Positions 1 to 8,256 of a stretch of DNA of 18,953 bases are shown in pieces (position 1 is the stretch's first letter; every line of letters begins with the position of its first letter). The notes beneath the pieces are model-generated. The model ran no database searches, was not told the DNA's origin, and saw only the letters and a list, made by a program, of their open reading frames with translations. This DNA is from Zelonia costaricensis (taxonomy: Eukaryota; Euglenozoa; Kinetoplastea; Trypanosomatida; Trypanosomatidae), in the NCBI GenBank assembly GCA_030849075.1, contig JASAOO010003045.1, positions 1-18,953 on the forward strand. Direction: 5' to 3'. Position numbers and translations under genes: made by a program.

Positions 1-74
1 CTCTTGTCTCTAAATTCGCTGGCACTGCCTTTCCTATCATCTGTGTTGCAGCACGCTGACGAAGCGGTCCGAGA

Positions 75-99
75 GCCTGCTTCTTCTTCTTCTCTCTAG
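75..99 (+). promoter_or_regulatory. Candidate trans-splice acceptor (distal) for the first gene
   Basis: A CTTCTTCTTCTTCTCTCTAG-type pyrimidine run ends at the AG of 98-99, a textbook trypanosomatid polypyrimidine-AG signal. If used for the first gene it would give a leader of about 456 nt containing an upstream out-of-frame ATG (371). It may instead serve an alternative transcript. Confidence 0.4.
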
Positions 100-519
100 G
101 CGAGTTCGTCGCATCCGCTTTCGGATCCCTGCCCTCTGCGCCACGAGTAGACCTGTAGGCAGCAAACAAGCATCGACTTCACGCGAAAAAAAGAAAGGGA
201 AAAGAGAACGTTGTGTGTGCGTCTTGTCAGTACACCGGAGCTGGAGAAGTCAGCACCGGTCTCTTCTTCGCCCTCGGCACGCCACACGCTGCGCGGCGCA
301 CTCTTTCGCGCAGTGAGCGGCATTTCTGCGTTTGCTGCGCACAGTGACAACACGAAACCGAAGGGCGGGAATGACGTGCCTTTCCCCCTTCCCCTCATTC
401 GGGTTTCCATCAACGCGTACTTGCGTCCACAAGCTCTCCCTCCCCCCTTCGCCCTCCACTTCCTCTCTCCCCGCTGCCCTCCCCTCCGTCGGTGCCCACC
501 GCCGGCTCCGTCCTCTCAG

Positions 520-546
520 TCCTACTGCCTTTTCTCCCTCGTGCAG
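520..546 (+). promoter_or_regulatory. Candidate trans-splice acceptor (proximal) for the first gene
   Basis: The pyrimidine stretch 524-540 ends in GTGCAG with AG at 545-546, only 9 nt before the ATG at 556. A second AG lies at 518-519 after the long C/T-rich block 433-517. Either would exclude the out-of-frame ATG at 371 from the mature mRNA. This is read directly from sequence; site usage is inferred. Confidence 0.4.
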
Positions 547-555
547 CCCGTCACC

Positions 556-3500
556 ATGCACAGGCACTACCCAACTGCGACGACGAAACGCCAGCTCGCT
601 GCATCCGTCTCGCGGCAGTCCGCGAAGCTCCGCGGGTCGGGTCCGCCGCTCACACCGCGGGAGGAGTTATCGCACACCGTGAATGGTGAGAAATTTACTG
701 AGTTCCAGTCCATGCACCACTGGTCCGGCGGCTCCTCCTACTACTTCTCCGAGGCGGAGATGGAGCGCCTCCACCCACCAGGCTCCGTGCAGGCGCAGCA
801 CCGTCGAAACGTCGGTGGCGGAACGGGCGCAACCATCCCGCGCTCCAGCTCGGTCGGCAGCGGTGGCAGCAGCGGTGGCAGCAGCGGTGTCAGCGCCGCG
901 GTGTCACAAGAGACCGGCGAGGAGTCCTCCAAGACGACGGTCTTGTTACACGGCAGCCTGGGCAAGTACCTCATCGATCTGACCATCCCCCTCCTGCACA
1001 AAGAGGAGTGGGACCGGTGGACCTTTGAGGCGTACTACCACCGCAAGGGGTTCAACATCGGGACGCGGCTCGGCACCTCGAAGCGGCACGCGCACACGCT
1101 GCTGCCCCAAGATGCCCTCGTCACGTACCTTGGCGAGGAGGTGCAACGCCTCGATCAGGCGCATCGGCACCGCGGCTATTTTACAGTTTCCGAAGTGGCA
1201 GAGGTGCTCATTCCGGTTGTCCCGACCTACCCGGTGGAGACACGCCACGTCTTTGCACAGCTTCCCCAGAACATCATGCGCATCATCGAAGAGTCCACCC
1301 CAGTCGGGACTTCCATGGCCGTCGGACTTTTCTCCCGCTACCCGTTGATCTTCAACTTTATGCCAAGCCGCTATCGACGTGCCCTGGTGCAGCTGAATTC
1401 CGCGAATTGGTTTGTCCGTCAGCACCCCGGCTTCGGCAAAGCGGATAAGGCGCTGCAGCAGTTTCGCGTCTACTCGGACACCCAGGACTTGTCTACCAGT
1501 ACGTACCTCGGGGTGACCCAAGACGATTCCGCAGAGGACGCGCAGCGCGGTGGACGGCAGCGGCAGTCCTGGCGCGCGCGGCTGCTTGGGTTGCTGACAA
1601 GTCAGCTGCCTCGCAAAGCGACACCGACCCTCGTGCAGGAACCCGCCGCCTTGAAGCTGGACACCGCGGCGCCAAGCTTCCTCAGTGGTCCCGTGTACGT
1701 GAAGGAGCGGTACGAGTCGCGCAACTTGGTGAAGTGGATCAGCTCGTTTCCGCCGGAGGAGCTCGAATTCATCAACAAGTCGCCCGAGCTGGAGGTGCTG
1801 CACTTCATCGCCCAGCACGTGTACATCTTCCAGCTCATGAGTCTCGAGAGGGGTGACCACAACCTTTTTGTTGAGGCGCACGTCTTCCTGGCCGGGCTCG
1901 ACCACGTGGCAAAGACAGGCAGCCGCGCCGGCGCGTCGACGGAGGCCGCAGAGGCGTCGCAGTCCGACGCGGCGCGCGCCGATGGCGAAGAGGACGAGGA
2001 CGAGGCGAGTGCATCGTGGTGGACGGCGAACAGCGAGGGCGCGCCGGCGGGTGGGAGCGTCGGCACTGGGGACGCTGCGCCGTCTGCGCTCGCTGGTTCG
2101 GGCGAGGAGCCGCCGGCAGCCCCCTCCGCCGCGCTCGCGGCCGCACCCACCGGTGCCTCGTCCGAGACTCTGGAGCGGGAACGCAACTTCAAGCGAGCCC
2201 TTGCGGACGAGCTGATCGGGCTTGATGAGCTCGCTGCCGGCGTCGACGGTGCGGACGAAGACGAGATGACCGGTACTGGTCCGGTGGACGATGCTGATGC
2301 CTTCCCACGCGACGATGACGGCGACGGCGATGACGTCGCCGGCGGCGGGTACGACGAGGAAGACGCGGACCTGGACGGCGGCCGCCGCGGCGGCTCCGCA
2401 GCGGTGGCGGAGCGACAGGAGTGGGAGCGCGCCGCGGCGCGGCAACAGCGCGAGACCGTCGCCGACGGCAGGGGGCGGCAAGCCCCCAGCTCCGACGCCG
2501 AAGAGACAACGGCGTTCGGCCTGCCCCTCGAGAAGATCTACATCCGCCGAATTCCCCCCGACGTCGCACCGCGCAGCTTGAGCGACCTCGACCAGCACAA
2601 CTCTCCCGACCCGGAGCTCGTCCAGTTCGCGGCGAGCTTTCTCGGGTCGCCGCGATCGACTTCAGGGCGTGAGCTCAAGTGCTTTTTCCGTGAAAGTCGC
2701 AAGGCGTACAAGGTGCCCGTCACGGACCTCACAGAGATCTGGCGCTGGGTCCCGGTGGAGCGCATTTACGGGGCGCTCTCGGTGGAGCGGCGACAGCACC
2801 TGCGCCAGCGCTACAAGGGGCTCGTTAACTTTCTGCGGTACCACGGCAAGGTGTTTGAACTGAGTAGCGACTACCGCCTCGTCATCGCGCACGACCCACA
2901 AGGGACGATGGCGCCAATCCCGCACTTGCAACGAAACTTCAAGTTTGGCCACCGCGTCGTGTTGCCGCCGGACTTCGACGACAACCCTAACGTCTCTGTC
3001 GAGCTTCTCGGCGAGAGCGCGCGAAAGGTCTTTGCGCGCGTGCTGGGCGAGGGCACGACGCCGACGTGCCGCCGCCACATGCTTCTGCTGGACCCCGACA
3101 ACCCCATGATGAACCACCAGATCCTGTACGACGAGATTGCCAACCTGACACCCGAAACGCCGACCCCGATGCGGGACCTGATCATCAACCTGCCGCCTCT
3201 GATGCGAGCCTGCCTGCCCACCACCGTCAACCTGGGTTCCAGCAGGCGGCTGGAGGCGTTTGTGGAGAAGAGCGTGACACTGGTGAGGCGCCGCGAAAAG
3301 AGCGATTCGGCGTTGTTGGGACGCGAAGCGGCCAAGTCACCGGCGATGAGCGCCGAGGACGCTGTGGCGGAGCTGCTGCAGGTGCCCTTTGGCACCGAGG
3401 GTATGACGATTCGTGCCGCCGTTAAGTGCCACCTGTCTCGCGAGGCTGTGGACTCTCTCGCCGATCACTTCGGGTCCGTCACACGAGCCATACGCATGCT

Positions 3501-3570
3501 GCCTCAGTACTTCGAGATGGTGGACCTCACCGACAGCCGCAAGAGGCTCGTCTTGGTGCGCCGCAAGTAG
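556..3570 (+). CDS. Conserved-looking hypothetical protein with repeated modules, probably mitochondrial
   Basis: This 1004-aa protein is not securely recognised. The start is the first ATG in frame; the open frame upstream has none. Residues 1-35 are rich in Arg, Lys, Ser and Thr with no acidic residue until about 35, which suggests a mitochondrial presequence. A Ser/Gly repeat lies at about 96-115 and an acidic, Ala/Gly-rich low-complexity insert at about 455-652. I see five divergent copies of a helical module: A 212-281, B 389-443, C 722-780, E 854-911 and D 932-1004. Copies A and E share P-x2-P-x3-R-x5-LP and a following MR. Copies C and D end in a hydrophobic F-E-[LM] strand and LV. No catalytic motif is visible. 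By length, targeting and repeats it could belong to the kinetoplastid mitochondrial RNA-processing proteins (RESC/MRB1 or mitoribosome assembly factors), but that is a guess. Codon use is strongly GC3-rich and continuous, so the gene itself is secure. Confidence 0.93.
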   Translation: MHRHYPTATTKRQLAASVSRQSAKLRGSGPPLTPREELSHTVNGEKFTEFQSMHHWSGGSSYYFSEAEMERLHPPGSVQAQHRRNVGGGTGATIPRSSSVGSGGSSGGSSGVSAAVSQETGEESSKTTVLLHGSLGKYLIDLTIPLLHKEEWDRWTFEAYYHRKGFNIGTRLGTSKRHAHTLLPQDALVTYLGEEVQRLDQAHRHRGYFTVSEVAEVLIPVVPTYPVETRHVFAQLPQNIMRIIEESTPVGTSMAVGLFSRYPLIFNFMPSRYRRALVQLNSANWFVRQHPGFGKADKALQQFRVYSDTQDLSTSTYLGVTQDDSAEDAQRGGRQRQSWRARLLGLLTSQLPRKATPTLVQEPAALKLDTAAPSFLSGPVYVKERYESRNLVKWISSFPPEELEFINKSPELEVLHFIAQHVYIFQLMSLERGDHNLFVEAHVFLAGLDHVAKTGSRAGASTEAAEASQSDAARADGEEDEDEASASWWTANSEGAPAGGSVGTGDAAPSALAGSGEEPPAAPSAALAAAPTGASSETLERERNFKRALADELIGLDELAAGVDGADEDEMTGTGPVDDADAFPRDDDGDGDDVAGGGYDEEDADLDGGRRGGSAAVAERQEWERAAARQQRETVADGRGRQAPSSDAEETTAFGLPLEKIYIRRIPPDVAPRSLSDLDQHNSPDPELVQFAASFLGSPRSTSGRELKCFFRESRKAYKVPVTDLTEIWRWVPVERIYGALSVERRQHLRQRYKGLVNFLRYHGKVFELSSDYRLVIAHDPQGTMAPIPHLQRNFKFGHRVVLPPDFDDNPNVSVELLGESARKVFARVLGEGTTPTCRRHMLLLDPDNPMMNHQILYDEIANLTPETPTPMRDLIINLPPLMRACLPTTVNLGSSRRLEAFVEKSVTLVRRREKSDSALLGREAAKSPAMSAEDAVAELLQVPFGTEGMTIRAAVKCHLSREAVDSLADHFGSVTRAIRMLPQYFEMVDLTDSRKRLVLVRRK
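856..888 (+). repeat. 12-nt tandem repeat in the first gene (Gly/Ser)
   Basis: GGCAGCAGCGGT is repeated exactly at 865-876 and 877-888, preceded by a shorter 9-nt copy at 856-864. It encodes Gly-Ser-Ser-Gly units in a flexible linker. Copy number could vary between strains. Confidence 0.75.
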
Positions 3571-3677
3571 TCCAAGTCCGGGTGTGGTGGTTGCGGTGTG
3601 TTTCCTCAGTGCCGGCATTTTATGGTTTTTCATTTCGAGAGGGGGACTTCATGGCATCTTCACAAACCTTTTGTCTG

Positions 3678-3706
3678 TTGTGTGTGTGTGTGCGTGTGTC
3701 TGTGTG
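3678..3706 (+). repeat. TG-rich simple repeat in 3' UTR
   Basis: An imperfect TG/GT dinucleotide run starts about 110 nt after the stop codon of the first gene. Such runs are common in Leishmania UTRs. Confidence 0.8.
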
Positions 3707-3837
3707 GGCTGCCGAGTACTTGATTTGTGTCCGTCTTAGTGTTTTCTGGCGTGAGTGGTGTCAGAGCGCGCGTCCTGGGCGCACACCTTGACTATGCAGC
3801 GTGCCCCCCCCCCTTCGCTCGTCTTCCCCCTCCCCCT

Positions 3838-3869
3838 CCCCTTCTATCATCTTTTTTCTTTTTGCGCAG
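3838..3869 (+). promoter_or_regulatory. Strong polypyrimidine tract with AG
   Basis: A nearly pure C/T tract with a long T-rich segment ends at GCGCAG (AG 3868-3869). It has the form of a trans-splice acceptor but lies more than 1.6 kb before the next secure ATG. It could mark a small or lost gene, or guide polyadenylation of the first gene's mRNA, which in trypanosomatids is coupled to a downstream acceptor. Confidence 0.4.
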
Positions 3870-4049
3870 CTGAAGTTCGGTGACACTTGACTGTCGCAGC
3901 GATTTCGTGGGTTGGGCAACGTCAATGAGACAGAGAAGCTCAACGCCCTTCTGAATGAGGCACAGCAGAGCTAAGAAGGAAGCGGCGCATCGCAGTCAGC
4001 ACGCGAAGAACGGGGGAAAAAAAAGGAAGGCATGGATCGTACTCACTGA
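3870..4049 (+). pseudogene. Coding-like patch with internal stops, possible gene relic
   Basis: One reading frame, starting directly after the AG at 3868-3869, gives 6 codons, TGA (3888-3890), 27 codons ending in NALLNEAQQS, TAA (3972-3974), then 24 more codons to TGA (4047-4049). The 27-codon piece is hydrophilic and helix-like, unlike the Ser/Pro/Leu/Cys-rich translations typical of the surrounding pyrimidine-rich DNA. There is no ATG at its head. It could be a decayed gene end or coincidence in a purine-rich patch. No family is recognised. Confidence 0.2.
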
Positions 4050-4216
4050 AGGCCAACCACGAAAGTGCCTCACTACACTACGGCTTCCGTTCGCGACTCT
4101 ACGGCCTCGTCGAAAGAGCAAGTAGCGTAGGTTCTCGGACGAGGCGGGAGTCGTGTGTGGTGCGGTGCAAAGGCACACGCGCTGGTTTTCTTTTCCGTTC
4201 ACCCTATTGGACGTGC

Positions 4217-4237
4217 GTGTGTGTGTGTGTGTGTGTG
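4217..4237 (+). repeat. (GT)10 microsatellite
   Basis: A perfect GT dinucleotide run of 21 nt in the spacer, likely polymorphic in length. Confidence 0.9.
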
Positions 4238-5239
4238 CTATTGCAACCCGCTTTTCAAGACGCTCCGTTGCACGCGTCGGCGCTAAAGCGCCTGCGCCAC
4301 ATCTTTGGCACGTGCGAGAGAAGGTGAAGCCGGCAAGCTGGAAAGCTCGCCATCTCCTCCCCGCACTCCTGTCTCCTTCGAATGCCGTGCACGGTACTGC
4401 TAACACTGCACCTCACTCTCGTTCTCATCTGCGTCTTTGACCACACGAAAAACGACGTCCACACAAGCACTCAGCTTTCGTCGTGTTGCAGAAGGCTCGT
4501 TCAGAGACCCTCCGTCTCCACAATTCTCACAAAAAGAAAAAAAAAGGCCGCTGGCGCATCAGCACTCTTGCTCCCAAGACCCACGCTGCGCGCCGTGCGT
4601 GCGACAACCGTTTTGCGTGCACCGCGACTGGAGCTGCCCCAACCTCGCACCCTTTTTGTGCCCTCTCCCCTCACCGCGGTATCCTGCTGTGCGCTCGACT
4701 CCTCACGCGGCGATAGCGTACAGCTACTTTGTTTACCCCTTTCCGGCGCCTACCCGCTCGCTTCACAACAGGTGCCACCGCCACTCACAGGCGTGAAGGA
4801 ATACCCTCACCCCTCCACCGCGGTCTGGTGCGTCACATCGAGCTAGTGGGTCTCCCGCTGTCTCGCTCTCGTTGCGACCTGGGCTGCTCCACGGCCACAC
4901 TCGAGCATTCACGGACGCAGACACCGCCGCCAACGGATCGTAATCGCTTCTGCCTCGCCTGTGCAGCAGTGACGCCGTTTTGTTTTTCACGACGCACGTG
5001 TTGCCGTGCAGTAGTTGCGCCCCGCTGTCAACCATAGGGCACACGCTTCACCCGCCCCCCCCCTCCCCTCCGAAAAAAAGAATACGCCGCCTCACGGTGT
5101 GCTCTTCTTCCGTCGGGCCGCGACCTTCAGAGTTTGTGTGTGATTGTGTACGTTTGTGTTGCACTCGACCCCTACTGGAGTTCAGCCAAGCGTCGGGCGC
5201 CTTTTTCTGGTTTGTGCTTCTCACTGGTGGACGCTCACG

Positions 5240-5289
5240 TCTCTTCGCCTGTTTTTCTCTCTCTCTTCAATCGTCACCGCGTTTTGCAG
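5240..5289 (+). promoter_or_regulatory. Probable trans-splice acceptor for the kinase gene
   Basis: A long C/T-rich segment with CTCTCTCTCTTC ends at GTTTTGCAG (AG 5288-5289). The leader from 5290 to the ATG at 5497 would be 207 nt and contains no upstream ATG, which supports this site. A closer alternative is the AG at 5477-5478, after the pyrimidine run 5454-5470. Confidence 0.5.
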
Positions 5290-5496
5290 TTCTCCGTGAC
5301 CGCTCGCGGCGCTCTCCGCAGTCTGTTGTTGTGTATCTCTGTGTGTGTGTGGGTGCACGCACAAACAGGCACACGCCCGCGGTGCACGTCAAAACGGCGT
5401 GCCGTACAATCCTGTACTTCTTCCATACCAGTGGACGTCGCCATCGCCCACGATTCTCCCTTTTCGTTTCAACCACAGAGCCAGAACACACAAGCG

Positions 5497-6654
5497 ATGC
5501 CGCCGAAACTGAAGCGGCTGCCGCCGAAGAAGTCAACGCTGCCGCCGGAGCCGCCGGAGGAGAGCGACGAGTTCACCGTCGGCAACATCCGCGTAGGCCC
5601 TCGTGGTGTCGAGTTCACCGGGGAAGGCGACCTGCAAGTTCGCCGGCCCGATCTGAACTTCGAGAACCTCAAGCGCGTGCGCCAGCTTGGCCAGGGGGCG
5701 CAAGGCAATGTCGCCATGTACGTCACTAGCGACAAGGCCGTCTTTGCGGTCAAGAAGCTCACCATCCCGAGCACCGTAGACACGCGCACGCGGCAAACCG
5801 TCGCCGCCGAGCTGCGCAACATCTTCTCCGCCCAGTCGAACGACTACACGGTGAACCTGTACAACGCCTTTTACCGGAACGGCGCGCTGCGGCTCGTGAT
5901 GGAGTACATGGACTGGGGCAACATCGACGAGCTCATCGCCGAGAAGGTCAAAATACCGGCGCCGGTGTGCGGCTACATCGGGTCGCAGATGCTGCACGCC
6001 CTGGCCGTGCTACACACCAAGTCGAACATTGTGACGGAGTCGAACCCGCACAAGTCGCTGCGGCAGATCCACCGTGACATCAAGCCCGCCAACGTCCTCC
6101 TCTCCACCAACGGCTGCGTCAAACTGGCCGACTTCGGCATCGCGACAAGCGCCGAGACGATTGGCGTCAACTCGTTCGTGGGCACCGCGACGTACATGAG
6201 CCCGGAGCGCATCCAGGGACGGCGGTACAGCACCCCGAGCGACATCTGGAGCGTTGGCGTGGTGGTGGCGCAGATGCTGTTGGGCTACTACCCCTTCTCC
6301 TCGGTTCGCAAGGGATTCATGGCGCTGTTGCGCGAAATCAATAGCGTGGAGAAGTACCCGCTGATGGAGGAGACGGGGTGCAGCCAGGAGGCACAGGACT
6401 TCATCGATGCGTGCCTGCGCCAGGACCCGGAGGACCGCGGCACGGCGGCGGAGCTGCTCGAGTCGCCGTGGATGAAGCACTGCGAGGCACACGGCAAGGC
6501 AGAGACCGTGGCGCTACTGGCCTCCCTCGGTGACCGCAACCGGCAATACAACGAGGAGGACTCGTTCCAGGTGACATCCAGCGAGAGCGCCAGCCCGTGC
6601 GGCGTGCGCGAGCCGTCGGAGATGTACGGCAGCCAGGTCACTACCGACAAATAG
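5497..6654 (+). CDS. STE7-type protein kinase (MAP kinase kinase-like)
   Basis: This 385-aa protein starts at the first ATG in frame. The kinase domain spans about 57-326: Gly loop GQGAQGNV at 65-72, ATP-anchoring Lys86 in FAVKK, alpha-C Glu105, HRD at 192-194 with Lys196 and Asn199, DFG at 212-214, and YMSPERI at 233-239 followed by SDIWSVG. NSFVGT before YMSPER and the overall activation segment match MAP kinase kinases, so it should phosphorylate Thr/Tyr in a MAP kinase activation loop. Residues 1-22 are Lys/Pro-rich, a possible MAP-kinase docking tail. Oddities: about ten extra residues precede HRD (around 174-188), and in the activation loop Ser226 matches the second MEK site while the first is shifted to Thr221. 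Leishmania has several MKKs, some needed for flagellum length; I cannot tell which this is. Confidence 0.95.
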   Translation: MPPKLKRLPPKKSTLPPEPPEESDEFTVGNIRVGPRGVEFTGEGDLQVRRPDLNFENLKRVRQLGQGAQGNVAMYVTSDKAVFAVKKLTIPSTVDTRTRQTVAAELRNIFSAQSNDYTVNLYNAFYRNGALRLVMEYMDWGNIDELIAEKVKIPAPVCGYIGSQMLHALAVLHTKSNIVTESNPHKSLRQIHRDIKPANVLLSTNGCVKLADFGIATSAETIGVNSFVGTATYMSPERIQGRRYSTPSDIWSVGVVVAQMLLGYYPFSSVRKGFMALLREINSVEKYPLMEETGCSQEAQDFIDACLRQDPEDRGTAAELLESPWMKHCEAHGKAETVALLASLGDRNRQYNEEDSFQVTSSESASPCGVREPSEMYGSQVTTDK

Positions 6655-6770
6655 AACCCTCACTTGTTTTGTTTTCCTTCACCTCGGCGTCCCCTGTCTC
6701 GTGGTGACGTGCTTTTCGCTGCTCCTTCGTCCGACCGCGCACCCGTGCCGACCTCGCAGCACTGGTGCAG

Positions 6771-6782
6771 CCCCCCCCCCCC
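6771..6782 (+). repeat. Poly-C run (C12)
   Basis: Twelve consecutive C in the 3' region of the kinase gene. Similar runs: 3804-3813, 5055-5063, 8490-8499, 8614-8625, 16006-16014, 17385-17393, 18098-18108 and 18891-18900. None was seen inside a secure coding region. Confidence 0.9.
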
Positions 6783-7217
6783 GGCGCGTGTGCCACACGC
6801 CACAAGGAGTGCCTGATGGGCCGTCTAGTGGTTACGGGCGTGCGTTGGCAGAGCGAAGGTGGGTCAAAGGTGACGACGCACGTACAGGGCAAAACAGCAA
6901 GACGAGGAGACGTCCTATTTGTGCTTTGGTCTCTCGATTAGTAGCGTTGTCTACCCCAGTTCCACGTGCAGTCGTGTGTGGTTGATGCCGCGCCCGCCCG
7001 GTCCTCGCCCTTCTTCGTCGTTTTGCTCTCGTCGTGCGCTCTCACCGCGCCCACAGCACACGATGCCACGCCCCGTAGGCGACCTTCGCCTTCTCCGCGC
7101 CGGCCCACCTTTACGCGCCGCGCCCATCCACCGTACCTCACCCCCCTCCCCCCCTCCCTGCAGGCCTTCCCTTCCACCTCCCCCTTCCTCGCCTTCCTTC
7201 TCTATTCACAGGGCCCT

Positions 7218-7241
7218 GCTGTTCTTTTGGTTCTTTGCCAG
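7218..7241 (+). promoter_or_regulatory. Polypyrimidine-AG, candidate acceptor for the small ORF
   Basis: CTGTTCTTTTGGTTCTTTGCCAG ends in AG at 7240-7241. It lies 83 nt before the ATG at 7325, a normal spacing for a trypanosomatid leader. A second pyrimidine run with AG follows at 7311-7332, just at that ATG. Confidence 0.35.
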
Positions 7242-7324
7242 CACGCTACGTGGTTCACAATCAGCAGCTTCGCACAGATGATCTTCTTCTTCGTCGCGGC
7301 CCACGCGCACCCTTCTCTTTTTTG

Positions 7325-7729
7325 ATGTGCAGACGCGTGTGGAAAGGGGGCTGGCTGAAGGGTTTCCCCAGCTGCGTCGCTGTGGGAACGCTTCACGTAA
7401 GGGCTACTGGGCTGGAAACGGTGCTTCGCGTCGTCAGAGATGTGATCCCCAGGCGTCGTGCGCGCGCCTCTCTCTCTCTCGCCTCCACCGAGCGCGACGC
7501 TGGCGCGGCACTCCACTTCGGAGGGTTTCCGCCCGGTGAAGCAATCGCTCTCCTCCCACCCCCGTCCTCCTCCCTCCTCTACACACACTTCGCTGAGCCT
7601 GTGTGGGCCGATAGGCGTGGTGCACAGCAGCGCTTAACGCCGCGCCTCGCGGCGATTTACGCGCGCGCCGCCACCGACGTGTTCACGCCCTCGACAAGGT
7701 GCATGCCTATGCCCGTACCCAGCCAGTAG
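7325..7729 (+). CDS. Possible small protein-coding ORF (134 aa), uncertain
   Basis: An ATG-started ORF of 134 codons lies in the middle of an unusually long spacer, after a good acceptor at 7240-7241. The translation is mixed in composition, with a plausible amphipathic stretch at about 29-50 and a Ser/Pro/Leu-rich middle. A 15-codon upstream ORF (ATG 7278) ends in TGA at 7323-7325, so its stop overlaps this start as TGATG. G/C at third positions looks lower than in the secure genes. No domain or targeting signal is recognised. It could equally be a chance ORF in kinase 3' UTR. Confidence 0.25.
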   Translation: MCRRVWKGGWLKGFPSCVAVGTLHVRATGLETVLRVVRDVIPRRRARASLSLASTERDAGAALHFGGFPPGEAIALLPPPSSSLLYTHFAEPVWADRRGAQQRLTPRLAAIYARAATDVFTPSTRCMPMPVPSQ

Positions 7730-7803
7730 GGGGGACGCGAGGTGCATCATACACACGCACACACCCACGGACAATCACGACAGCACATTGCATGCGCGTG
7801 CAC

Positions 7804-7823
7804 GTGTGTATGTGTGTGTGTGT
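7804..7823 (+). repeat. TG dinucleotide repeat
   Basis: GTGTGTATGTGTGTGTGTGT, an imperfect TG run in the spacer about 75 nt after the candidate small ORF. Confidence 0.85.
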
Positions 7824-8256
7824 CGCGTTCTTTGTCGTTTGTTTTGGTTGTTGCCGTTTGCCGAAACGCACTCTCCCTTTTTCCCCTCAACAGGAACCTG
7901 CAATGAGACTTGAAACGAAAGAGAAGAATACGCGCCACCGTGACGTAGAACCGACATCAGCCTACTTGATGAATCCTTGACAGTTGGGGGGAGGGGGGTG
8001 GTAGGTGAAGTGCGTGAGGCGTCTCGCGCGCACCTCCCGCTGTACAGGTCAGTAGCACAAGCACCCCGGCGAACAGGAGAGACGGACGCACGTTGTGGCG
8101 ACCCCGCAGAGCCGGGAGGGCCGCTGTACGGGTCGCCCGCCGAGGCCCCGCTGCGCTTTTTGCGTTGCTGCTTTCCGTAGGCCCCCGCACACCCTTTCAT
8201 GGTGTGCCGCGTGAGTGCAAACCCCTTTACCGTGCTTGGCAACGCGCTACGCGGAA

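Larger units (their letters stand above)
1..555 (+). other. Spacer and 5' leader upstream of the first gene
   Basis: No ATG-initiated gene is convincing here. The stretch holds two pyrimidine-rich blocks (about 75-97 and 433-544), each followed by AG, as expected for trans-splicing signals. The frame of the downstream gene stays open back to about 211, but it contains no ATG before 556, so that extension is not counted as coding. An out-of-frame ATG at 371 opens an ORF running past the gene start to 682. Confidence 0.6.
3571..5496 (+). other. Intergenic spacer between the first gene and the kinase
   Basis: About 1.9 kb without a secure gene. It contains TG-rich DNA (3678-3706), poly-C (3804-3813), a pyrimidine tract with AG at 3868-3869, a purine-rich coding-like patch (3870-4049), a (GT)10 run (4217-4237), another poly-C (5055-5063) and the pyrimidine tract leading to the kinase gene (about 5240-5289). 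It should include the 3' UTR of the first gene and the 5' leader of the kinase. The length would allow a small unannotated gene. Confidence 0.6.

Noticed and set aside
211..555. In-frame extension upstream of the first gene
   Set aside because: It has no ATG and runs through leader and pyrimidine tract sequence, so it is not taken as coding. The same holds for the frames upstream of 5497 and 8955.
946..2598. 550-codon open frame on the minus strand opposite the first gene
   Set aside because: It is the antisense shadow of a GC3-rich gene, with no ATG-linked signal, domain or minus-strand acceptor, and it opposes the direction of all secure genes.
4382..4846. 154-codon ATG-started ORF with a hydrophobic, signal-peptide-like N-terminus
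   Set aside because: The hydrophobic start comes from CT-rich sequence, the rest is low-complexity Ser/Pro/Leu/Thr, and G/C at third positions is not raised as in real genes here. It could be revisited if transcript data show a splice site upstream.
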